Made by a program: the position numbers and the translations under genes. A stretch of 37,380 nt of DNA from Hymenobacter rubripertinctus (GTDB lineage Bacteria > Bacteroidota > Bacteroidia > Cytophagales > Hymenobacteraceae), in assembly GCF_003583925.1 (NCBI RefSeq), contig NZ_QYCN01000017.1, positions 90,639-128,018 of the forward strand, read 5' to 3'. The notes beneath the pieces were generated by a model. That model worked only from the letters and a program-made list of their open reading frames with translations. It made no database searches and was not told where the DNA came from. The first letter of the stretch is position 1, and every line of letters begins with the position of its first letter. This document shows positions 7,517-13,880 of the stretch, piece by piece.

Positions 7517-8077
7517 CTACGCGGCCGGGGTGCGGTAGAGCTTGGCGCGCAGGCCCGGCTGCAACGGCAGCCACTCGCGCCGGAGCAGGGCCAGGCCCAC
7601 TACGTCGCGGTAGCTGCCGTCCTTGTAGATGTGCTCCCGGAAGTAGGATTCGCGCCGGAACCCAAACTTCTCGTGCAGGGCAATAACCTTGGCGTTGTCG
7701 ACGAATACCTCGCACAATAGCTTGTTGAGCTTGAGCTCCCCGAACACGTGTTCCAGCACGGCCAGCTCCACTTTGGCCCCCAGGCCGCTGCCCCGGGTCT
7801 GCTGCTCGGCCAGGTAAAAGGCCCAATAGCAGGTCCGGAAGGCCGTATGAATGGCGTACAGATTGGCCACGCCCACCGGCCGGCCCTGGTGCAGAATAAT
7901 CCAGTACTGCTTGGTGGGGTCCTGCTGCAAGCGCGCAAACCAGGCCTGTTGCTGCTCGGCCGAAATCGGCTCCGCGCTGTACATGTACTGGGCCACGGCC
8001 TCGGAGCTGCGCCATGCCCGCACCATCTCAAGGTCGTCGGCTACCAGGGGGCGCAGCAGGTCGGGGGCAGGAAGCAT
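7517..8077 (-). CDS. pseH: UDP-4-amino-4,6-dideoxy-N-acetyl-altrosamine N-acetyltransferase
   Basis: The protein is 186 residues from the ATG at 8077, chosen because MLPAPDLLRPLVADDLEMVRAWR matches the usual start of GNAT-fold PseH. A longer reading frame exists to 8209, but its extra 44 codons cover an intergenic inverted repeat. The acetyl-CoA loop is around QTRGSGLGAKVELAVLEH, and ALHEKFGFRRE is the typical C-terminal GNAT motif. PseH acetylates the 4-amino group made by PseC, just before PseG removes UDP. It lies 52 bp upstream of pseI. The assignment rests on both the fold and the surrounding pse genes. Confidence 0.9.
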   Translation of the reverse strand: MLPAPDLLRPLVADDLEMVRAWRSSEAVAQYMYSAEPISAEQQQAWFARLQQDPTKQYWIILHQGRPVGVANLYAIHTAFRTCYWAFYLAEQQTRGSGLGAKVELAVLEHVFGELKLNKLLCEVFVDNAKVIALHEKFGFRRESYFREHIYKDGSYRDVVGLALLRREWLPLQPGLRAKLYRTPAA

Positions 8078-8106
8078 AGGAGTAGCAGTAGGGTCAGCAA
8101 TGGAAA

Positions 8107-8123
8107 CGCAAAGTAACGCAGAA
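8107..8123 (-). promoter_or_regulatory. Second copy of promoter-like 17-mer, upstream of pseH
   Basis: This is identical to 4856-4872 (TTCTGCGTTACTTTGCG on the minus strand). It lies 29 bp upstream of the pseH ATG. It is either a shared promoter element of two genes of the locus or a small repeat. Confidence 0.45.
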
Positions 8124-8136
8124 GTACCGCGAAAGT

Positions 8137-8212
8137 CCGTTGCGCAACGAGCGGACCCAGTACCCCCGTTGAACACACGCCCGGGATACGCGCTGTGCTC
8201 GTTGCGCAACGG
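8137..8212. repeat. Inverted repeat between pseG and pseH
   Basis: Perfect 16-bp arms (CCGTTGCGCAACGAGC at 8137-8152 and its complement at 8197-8212) flank 44 bp. Each arm itself contains the palindrome GTTGCGCAAC. The repeat fills most of the 141-bp gap between the two genes. It might be an RNA hairpin, an operator pair or a small mobile palindrome. Confidence 0.75.
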
Positions 8213-8218
8213 GTACGG

Positions 8219-9247
8219 TTACGCGCCCGGCAGCAGCGCCCGGAACCGGGCCCGCAGCTCGTCGGGTGCCAGCTGCTGGGCGTAGGGCTGCCGGGGCTGG
8301 GTTGCCAGGCGGCTGAGCCCGGCACGCAGGGCGGCGGCCAGCGGCGGGTCGGAGTAGGCCGCGAAGTCGCCCACCGAATGGGCCTGCTGGTGGGCGTGCA
8401 CGTAGGCGGCCAGGGCGCGCTGGTTATCGGCGTAGTAGCCCGTAATAACCGGGCGGCCCAGCACCAGGGACTCAATCAGGATGGTGCTGGCCGGGCAGAT
8501 AACGGCGTCGTAGCCCAGCAGCACCGGCACCATTTCCTCGGCCAACAAGCTGCGGTACAGCGTTACCTGCTGCTGCGGGTGGGCCGCCAGCAGCGCCTGA
8601 ATGGCCGTGGGAGCTGCCGCCGCCCCGCCCAGCAGCAGCCCGATGCGCGCCAGACTGCCCAGGGCCAGCAGGGCCGCCAGCATCCGGGCCGTGAGCTGCA
8701 AGGGGTCGGCCCCGCCGAAGCAGACCAGCACCGAGGCCACCGGGCCGGCGGGCCGGGGCAAGGCCGCGTGGCGCAGAAACGGCGGCCGCAGCAACGAAAA
8801 GGCCGGCCCGAGGCAGAACCGGGTAGTCGGCTCCGCCTGATAGTCGGCCGCCGTAACGCCCGGGGAGTGGTTGATAATCAGGTCGGCCGGAAAGAAGCCC
8901 GCGTGCAAATCATCCAGGCACACCAGCCGGCAGCCGCTGGCCCGCACCCGGCGGCGGTAGTCGGAATCGAAGCCGTAGCCGTCGAGTACCAGCACATCGG
9001 TGGGGCGCAGTACCCGGGCCAGGAGGTAATCGGCTTCCTCCGCTGGGGCAAGTTCGGGCAGCTCCAGCAGGGGCAGGCCGGCCTGCGCCACCAGTTCGCG
9101 CACCACGGCGGGGGGCGTGCGGGCCAGCACCAGGCCGGGCGCTACCGCCCGCACCATATCGGCCAAAGCCAGGGAGCGGACCATGTGGCCCAGTCCGATA
9201 GTGGTGTTGCCATCGGCCCGGAAGAGGATGCGCACGGCGGAGTTCAC
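8219..9247 (-). CDS. pseG: UDP-2,4-diacetamido-2,4,6-trideoxy-beta-L-altropyranose hydrolase
   Basis: The protein is 342 residues from a GTG at 9247, 7 bp after the pseF stop; a further GTG at 9235 is also possible. It has a GT-B fold like MurG. RADGNTTIGLGHMVRSLALA is the signature of PseG, including the GxGH motif with its key histidine. VLVCFGGADP and the segment around ICPASTILIESLVLGRPVI are the usual donor-site motifs. PseG cleaves UDP from the diacetamido sugar to release the substrate of PseI. The frame stays open upstream into pseF, but that part resembles nothing in the family. Confidence 0.92.
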   Translation of the reverse strand: MNSAVRILFRADGNTTIGLGHMVRSLALADMVRAVAPGLVLARTPPAVVRELVAQAGLPLLELPELAPAEEADYLLARVLRPTDVLVLDGYGFDSDYRRRVRASGCRLVCLDDLHAGFFPADLIINHSPGVTAADYQAEPTTRFCLGPAFSLLRPPFLRHAALPRPAGPVASVLVCFGGADPLQLTARMLAALLALGSLARIGLLLGGAAAAPTAIQALLAAHPQQQVTLYRSLLAEEMVPVLLGYDAVICPASTILIESLVLGRPVITGYYADNQRALAAYVHAHQQAHSVGDFAAYSDPPLAAALRAGLSRLATQPRQPYAQQLAPDELRARFRALLPGA

Positions 9248-9254
9248 GGCGGAT

Positions 9255-9989
9255 TTAGTGGGTGAAATCGTACTTCTGCTGCTCAATTTCGGCATTGATG
9301 GCCACCAGCTCGGGGTGGGCCTCCAGTAGGGCAATCAGCTGCTCGGCCGATAAGTCGGCTGCCCGGTGCTGCTCCAGTAGCACCCGCAGCAGCGCCAGGT
9401 CGGGGGGCGTATCCAGCGTCAGGCGGAAGCGGCTGGCGTCGCGGGGGCGGGTTACGTGGCCGAACTCCACCCGGCCCGAGCGGTTCTGGTGGAGGTAGGG
9501 CGTCACGTGCTCGCGGTCCGAGGCGCTGGTGGCGTGGGCGTGGGCCTCGGCCAGCAGCTCGGCCGAAAACACCTCGAAATCGAGGCCCCGCGGGTAGGTG
9601 CGCACCAGGCCGTTGGAGAGGTAGAGGCGGGGGTTGGCGGCCTGCTCGTAATCGGCCACGGCCCGGCCAATGAGCTCCCCGTCAAGCAGGGGGCAGTCGG
9701 AGGTGACGCGCACGATGGTGGTCAGGCCGAACTGCCGGGCCGTGGCGGCGTAGCGGCTCAGCACGTCGTCGGAGCTGCCCCGGAAGCAGGGCAGCCCGCG
9801 CTGGCGGGCGTAGTCGGCCAGTACATCGTCCTCGGGCAAAGTGGTGGTAGCCAGGTACACCGGCAGCCCGCTGGCGCGCAGGCGGCGCAGGTGGTAATCG
9901 AGCATAGTAGTGCCGCCGGCCGTCAGCAGCACTTTGCCCGGCAGGCGGGTGCTGCCCATGCGCGCCTGGGTGATGATGCCGCTGCTCAC
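9255..9989 (-). CDS. pseF: SpsF-type pseudaminic acid cytidylyltransferase
   Basis: This 244-residue protein starts with SSGIITQARMGSTRLPGKVLL, the nucleotide-binding signature of the SpsF/NeuA-like cytidylyltransferases. VRVTSDCPLLDGELI and YLHQNRSGR are further motifs of the SpsF group. The GTG start at 9989 overlaps the TGA stop of pseC (GTGA), a strong sign of translational coupling. The frame is open for another 46 codons upstream, but these lie inside pseC. In this locus it would activate pseudaminic acid to CMP-Pse, the role of PseF. The family is broad, so substrate specificity is inferred from the neighbours. Confidence 0.88.
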   Translation of the reverse strand: MSSGIITQARMGSTRLPGKVLLTAGGTTMLDYHLRRLRASGLPVYLATTTLPEDDVLADYARQRGLPCFRGSSDDVLSRYAATARQFGLTTIVRVTSDCPLLDGELIGRAVADYEQAANPRLYLSNGLVRTYPRGLDFEVFSAELLAEAHAHATSASDREHVTPYLHQNRSGRVEFGHVTRPRDASRFRLTLDTPPDLALLRVLLEQHRAADLSAEQLIALLEAHPELVAINAEIEQQKYDFTH

Positions 9990-11155
9990 GCCAGGTTGCC
10001 CGTTACAAACTCCCGCACGCTGGCCAGCACGTAGTCCTGCTCGGCATCGGTCAGGCCCGGGAACAGGGGCAGGCTCAGGCACTCGGCGTAGTAAGCTTCG
10101 GCCTGCGGAAAATCCCCCGGTTTCCAACCCAGGTTCTGGTAGTAGGGCATGGTGTGCACCGGAATGTAGTGGACCTGGGCGAAAATCTGGCGGCTGCGCA
10201 GGAAATCGTAGAGGCCCTTGCGGTCGGGTACGCGCACCACGTAGAGGTGGTAGGCGTGGCCGGGCGCGCCGGCCAGGGGCCGCACGGCGGGCAGCCCGGC
10301 AAAGGCCGCATCGTAGCGGGCGGCCAGGGCGCGGCGGCGTAGCAGGCCGGCGGGGGCCTGCGTGAGCTGACTGATGCCGAGGGCGCAGAGAATGTCGGGC
10401 ATCCGGTAATTGTAGCCCAGCTCCTGCATTTCCATGTACCAGCCGCCGTCGTGGCGCTCCAGCAGGTCCGGGTCGCGGCTGATGCCGTGGGTGCGCAGCA
10501 GCAGCAGCGCCTGGTAGAGGTCGGCGCGGTTGGTGGTAATCATGCCGCCCTCGCCGGTGGCAATGTGTTTCACGGGGTGGAAGCTGAAGATGGCCAGATC
10601 GGCAAACTGCCCGCTGCCGCAGCGCTGCTCCCGGCCCGCGCTATCCATAAACGAGCCCCCGGGCGCGTGGCAGCTGTCCTCAATCAGCCAGAGTCCGAAC
10701 TCGTCGCAGAGCTGGCGGGCCGCCTCCATATCCACGGCCAGCCCGCCAAAATCCACCGGAATCAGGCCGTGGAAGTAGCCGGCGGGGTGGGTTTCCAGCA
10801 GGCGGCGCACGGCGTGCAGGTCGATGAGGGCCGTATCCGGGTCGATGTCGGCAAAATGCACTTCGCCCCCGCAGTAGCGCACGCAGTTGGCCGAGGCCAC
10901 GAAGGTGATGGGCGTGGTGATAACCCGCTGGCCCGGCTGCACGTGCAGGGCCAGCGTGCACAGGTGCAGGGCCGCCGTGCCGTTGCTCACGGCCACGGCG
11001 TACTGCGCGCCCACATACTCGGCAAACTTCTGCTCAAACTCGGCCACCTTGGGACCCTGGGTGAGGTAGTCGGCCTGGAGGGCCTCCGTAACGGCGGCTA
11101 TATCGGCGGCCGTAATCTGCTGGCGGCCGTAGGGAATGGGATGGGGAAAGGACAT
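9986..11155 (-). CDS. pseC: UDP-4-amino-4,6-dideoxy-N-acetyl-beta-L-altrosamine transaminase
   Basis: The protein is 389 residues from the ATG at 11155; an upstream in-frame ATG at 11197 would add 14. It is a DegT/DnrJ/EryC1-type PLP aminotransferase. IPYGRQQITAADIAAVTEAL is a typical PseC start. WLIEDSCHAPGG holds the PLP-binding Asp, and FSFHPVKHIATGEGG holds the Schiff-base lysine. PseC transfers an amino group from glutamate to C4 of the PseB product. pseF, pseG, pseH and pseI follow in the same direction. In most known loci pseB is adjacent, but here it lies 1.4 kb upstream beyond a gene on the other strand. Confidence 0.94.
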   Translation of the reverse strand: MSFPHPIPYGRQQITAADIAAVTEALQADYLTQGPKVAEFEQKFAEYVGAQYAVAVSNGTAALHLCTLALHVQPGQRVITTPITFVASANCVRYCGGEVHFADIDPDTALIDLHAVRRLLETHPAGYFHGLIPVDFGGLAVDMEAARQLCDEFGLWLIEDSCHAPGGSFMDSAGREQRCGSGQFADLAIFSFHPVKHIATGEGGMITTNRADLYQALLLLRTHGISRDPDLLERHDGGWYMEMQELGYNYRMPDILCALGISQLTQAPAGLLRRRALAARYDAAFAGLPAVRPLAGAPGHAYHLYVVRVPDRKGLYDFLRSRQIFAQVHYIPVHTMPYYQNLGWKPGDFPQAEAYYAECLSLPLFPGLTDAEQDYVLASVREFVTGNLA

Positions 11156-11179
11156 CGGGAGGAGCGGGTTTACGGGACG

Positions 11180-11187
11180 TAAAGATA
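11180..11187 (-). promoter_or_regulatory. Possible -7 box of the pseC operon
   Basis: TATCTTTA on the minus strand matches TAnnTTTG at 7 of 8 positions, 24 bp upstream of the chosen pseC start. It lies inside the longer alternative frame, which supports the shorter pseC. No -33 TTG is seen. Confidence 0.4.
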
Positions 11188-11363
11188 CGGGACGCATTTC
11201 TGGTTGCTTTGGCTGGTAAACCGGGGCCGGTAGCGTTTCGTTTGACTGGCGGATGTTTGGTAAGTCTGCCGGGTTTAGTGTTATTTTACCTCCTCATCGG
11301 GTATGGCTGCCCTGCCTCCGCGCGGGCCGCTGCCTCGTCCGTCTCCCAGTTCGCCCTGAATTC

Positions 11364-12482
11364 ATGCCCTACCGAATCCTGTTGCTGCTTGTGCTGTTGC
11401 TGCACGCGGTAGGGGCAACGGCCCAGCCCGAGGCGCAGAACTGGTACTTTGGCAACAATGCGGGCCTTTCCTTTGCCGGGGGCCAGCCCACGGTGCTGAC
11501 CAATAGCGCCATGAATACCTATGAGGCCTGCGCCGCCGTTTCCGATAGCCTGGGCAACCTGCTCTTCTATACCAACAGCGAAGCGGTGTGGAACCGCCAG
11601 CACCAGCTCATGCCCAACGGCACCTTGCTGGGGGGGCATTCAACGGGTACCCAGGGAGCCGTTATCCTGCGCCAGCCGGGCCGCCTGCGCCAGTACTACG
11701 TGTTCACGGTGGATGCCTGCGACGCGCAGCTGGCCGGCGGACTGCGGTATTCCAGCGTGGACATGCGGGCCGAAGGCGGCCTGGGCGCGGTGAGCCGCCG
11801 GGCGCAGCCGGTGGACACCGGCCGGGTAACGGAAAAGCTCACCGTGGTGCCCCACGCCAACGGCCGCGACAGTTGGGTGCTGGTACATGGCTGGAAATCG
11901 GACCGGTTTTACGCCTACCTCGTGACGGCCGCCGGCCTTGCGTCCGTGCCCGTTATGTCCGCCGTGGGCTCAGTGCATGCCGGGGGCGGCGGAGCCCTGC
12001 ACAATGCCAACGCCGTGGGCTATATGAAGGCTTCGGCCGATGGCCGGAAAATAGCCCTGGGCATTCGGGATGAGGATTTTGAGCTCTTCGATTTTGATAA
12101 CGCCACCGGCCGGCTGAGCAACTGCGTGCTGCTGCCCAGCATCTACCGCAGCTACGGGGTGGAGTTCTCGCCCGATGGCTCCCGCCTCTACGGCACCGAC
12201 CTGGACGGCTTCCGGGTGTACCAGTTCAATCTGCAAGCGGGCTCGGCCGCCGCTATTGCGGCCAGCCGGGTCGAAGTCGGCATTACCTCCGGCTACGCCG
12301 GGGCTCTGCAACGAGGCCCCGACGGCAGGATCTACGTCGCCCAGTACAACCGGGCCTACCTCAGCGTTATTGCCGCGCCCAACGCGCTGGGGGCCGCCTG
12401 CGGGTTTCAGCTGGACGTGCTGCCCCTCAACGGCCGGCTCTGCCAGGTGGGCCTGCCGAACAACGCCAGCAGCCCGCAATAG
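11364..12482 (+). CDS. Secreted beta-propeller (WD40-like) protein
   Basis: The protein is 372 residues from the ATG at 11364, where a signal peptide begins (MPYRILLLLVLLLHAVGATAQ, cleavage likely after TAQ). WYFGNNAGLSF is the usual start of propeller proteins found in gliding or PKD-domain secreted proteins of Bacteroidota. Repeated blade-like segments such as ASADGRKIALG and EFSPDGSRLYGTD follow. Family members with this start normally continue into PKD and T9SS C-terminal domains; this one stops after the propeller, with no sorting domain. It lies opposite to and between pseB and pseC. Its function is unknown; a periplasmic or surface role is inferred. A strong hairpin follows the stop codon. 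Confidence 0.8.
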   Translation: MPYRILLLLVLLLHAVGATAQPEAQNWYFGNNAGLSFAGGQPTVLTNSAMNTYEACAAVSDSLGNLLFYTNSEAVWNRQHQLMPNGTLLGGHSTGTQGAVILRQPGRLRQYYVFTVDACDAQLAGGLRYSSVDMRAEGGLGAVSRRAQPVDTGRVTEKLTVVPHANGRDSWVLVHGWKSDRFYAYLVTAAGLASVPVMSAVGSVHAGGGGALHNANAVGYMKASADGRKIALGIRDEDFELFDFDNATGRLSNCVLLPSIYRSYGVEFSPDGSRLYGTDLDGFRVYQFNLQAGSAAAIAASRVEVGITSGYAGALQRGPDGRIYVAQYNRAYLSVIAAPNALGAACGFQLDVLPLNGRLCQVGLPNNASSPQ

Positions 12483-12497
12483 CGCCGCCCGGCTCGT

Positions 12498-12543
12498 CAA
12501 AGCAAAGGCCGTTGCCCGGTTCGGGGCAACGGCCTTTGCTTTG
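12498..12543. terminator. Bidirectional hairpin terminator
   Basis: A perfect 20-bp stem (12498-12517 with 12524-12543) and 6-nt loop lie between the convergent propeller gene and pseB. The stem ends in a TTTGCTTTG tract in both directions. It begins 16 bp after each stop codon. Confidence 0.88.
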
Positions 12544-12558
12544 GCAAATCAGCCTGAT

Positions 12559-13578
12559 TCAGACCTCGAACTGAGCATCCACGTGCTGGCGGATTTCCTC
12601 CTGAATCTGCTCGGCGGAAAGCCAGTCGGTGTTGTTGCTGGAGTCGTAGTGAAAGCCGGCTTCCACGCGGCGGCCCCCAAAGTGGCGGATGAACTCGTCC
12701 ACGTCCCAGCGGGGCGTGAAGGGCAGAATAACGTAGTACTTAGCCAGCTCCACGGTGCTCAGAGCGTCGGTTTCGGTTATCATTTCCTCGTGCAACTTCT
12801 CGCCCGGCCGGATGCCCACAATTTCCTGGCGGCAGTCGGGGCCGATGGCGCGGGCCACTTCCGTAATTTTGTAGCTCGGAATTTTGGGTACGAAGATTTC
12901 GCCGCCCCAGCTGTTTTCCAGCGCATACAGCACCAGATCCACGCCCTCATCGAGGGAAATGTGGAAGCGCGTCATATCGGGGTGGGTGATGGGCAGCACG
13001 CCCGACTGGCGGCGCTGCATGAAAAACGGCACCACGGAGCCCCGCGAGCCGATGACGTTGCCGTAGCGCACCACCGAAAAGCGCAAATCGCGGGAGCCCT
13101 TCATGTTGTTGGCGGCCACAAACAGCTTATCGGAGCAGAGCTTGGTGGCCCCGTACAGGTTGATGGGGGCGGCGGCCTTGTCGGTGCTCAGGGCCACCAC
13201 GTCCTTCACCCCGCAGTCGAGGGCGGCGTTAATCACGTTTTCGGCCCCGAAAATGTTGGTTTTGATGCACTCCATCGGGTTGTACTCGGCGGCGGGCACC
13301 TGCTTGAGAGCGGCGGCGTGCACGATGATGTCGATGCCCTCGCAGGCCCGTTTCAGCCGGTCGCCGTCGCGCACATCGCCAATAAAGTAGCGGATGGCCG
13401 GGTACTCGCTGGCGGGAAATGTCTGCGACATTTCGAACTGCTTGAGCTCGTCGCGGGAGTACACCACCAGGCGTTTCACCTGCGGATAGAGCTTAAAAAC
13501 CGTTTCGACGAACTTTTTGCCGAACGAGCCCGTGCCGCCGGTTACCAGGATGGATTTATGATTGAGGTCGAGGGCCAT
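12559..13578 (-). CDS. pseB: UDP-N-acetylglucosamine 4,6-dehydratase (inverting)
   Basis: The protein is 339 residues from the ATG at 13578, the usual length for PseB; the frame stays open to 13635, but this extension is not conserved-looking. It is an extended short-chain dehydrogenase with the NADP-binding GGTGSFG near the N-terminus. VVALSTDKAAAPINLYGATK contains the YxxxK catalytic pair preceded by the family STDKAxxPxN segment. PseB converts UDP-GlcNAc to the 4-keto-L-arabino sugar, the first step of pseudaminic acid synthesis. It is transcribed toward pseC but separated from it by the propeller gene on the opposite strand. A -7 box lies at 13633-13640. Confidence 0.95.
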   Translation of the reverse strand: MALDLNHKSILVTGGTGSFGKKFVETVFKLYPQVKRLVVYSRDELKQFEMSQTFPASEYPAIRYFIGDVRDGDRLKRACEGIDIIVHAAALKQVPAAEYNPMECIKTNIFGAENVINAALDCGVKDVVALSTDKAAAPINLYGATKLCSDKLFVAANNMKGSRDLRFSVVRYGNVIGSRGSVVPFFMQRRQSGVLPITHPDMTRFHISLDEGVDLVLYALENSWGGEIFVPKIPSYKITEVARAIGPDCRQEIVGIRPGEKLHEEMITETDALSTVELAKYYVILPFTPRWDVDEFIRHFGGRRVEAGFHYDSSNNTDWLSAEQIQEEIRQHVDAQFEV

Positions 13579-13632
13579 GTGTGGAAGTGAGGTAATGCGG
13601 TGACCAAAATAGTGGCACGCGGGCAGGGAGGG

Positions 13633-13640
13633 CAAAAGTA
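13633..13640 (-). promoter_or_regulatory. -7 box (TACTTTTG) before pseB
   Basis: An exact TAnnTTTG on the minus strand lies 55 bp upstream of the pseB start. The heptamer array begins 13 bp further upstream, where the -33 region should be. No clear TTG is seen at the normal distance. Confidence 0.5.
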
Positions 13641-13652
13641 GGCATTCTGGAA

Positions 13653-13787
13653 TCAGTTGCCAGTGTTCAGTTGTCAGTTGCCAGTGTTCAGTTGCCAGTG
13701 TTCAGTTGCCAGTGTTCAGTTGTCAGTTGCCAGTTGTCAGTGTTCAGTGTTCAGTTGTCAGTTGTCAGTGTTCAGTTGCCGGTTGTT
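13653..13787. repeat. Degenerate heptamer array (CAGTTGT/CAGTTGC/CAGTGTT)
   Basis: About 135 bp is made of heptamer-like words CAGTTGT, CAGTTGC and CAGTGTT in varying order. It is the left arm of an inverted arrangement with the array at 13837-13874. It lies in the divergent spacer between pseB and the fkbH-like gene. Confidence 0.9.
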
Positions 13788-13816
13788 TAGGAAAGAGTGC
13801 GGTGAATGCTTCGTCG

Positions 13817-13824
13817 TAACTTTG
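13817..13824 (+). promoter_or_regulatory. -7 box (TAACTTTG) of the fkbH-like gene
   Basis: An exact TAnnTTTG match lies in the only non-repetitive stretch (13788-13836) between the two inverted heptamer arrays. A transcript from here would carry the right-hand array in its 5' leader. No TTG lies at the usual -33 distance. Confidence 0.5.
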
Positions 13825-13836
13825 ACGAATCAGATA

Positions 13837-13874
13837 GCTGACAACTGACAACTGACAACTAGCAACTGACAACT
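13837..13874. repeat. Heptamer array (ACAACTG), inverted relative to 13653-13787
   Basis: About five copies of ACAACTG or AGCAACTG end 7 bp before the ATG of the fkbH-like gene, taking up the whole ribosome-binding region. The sequence is the reverse complement of the CAGTTGT array on the left. Confidence 0.88.
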
Positions 13875-13880
13875 CACCAG

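Noticed and set aside
13653..13874. CRISPR or minisatellite coding sequence
   Set aside because: The unit is only 7 bp, degenerate and inverted around a promoter. The short frame across it has repetitive residues and no start signal.
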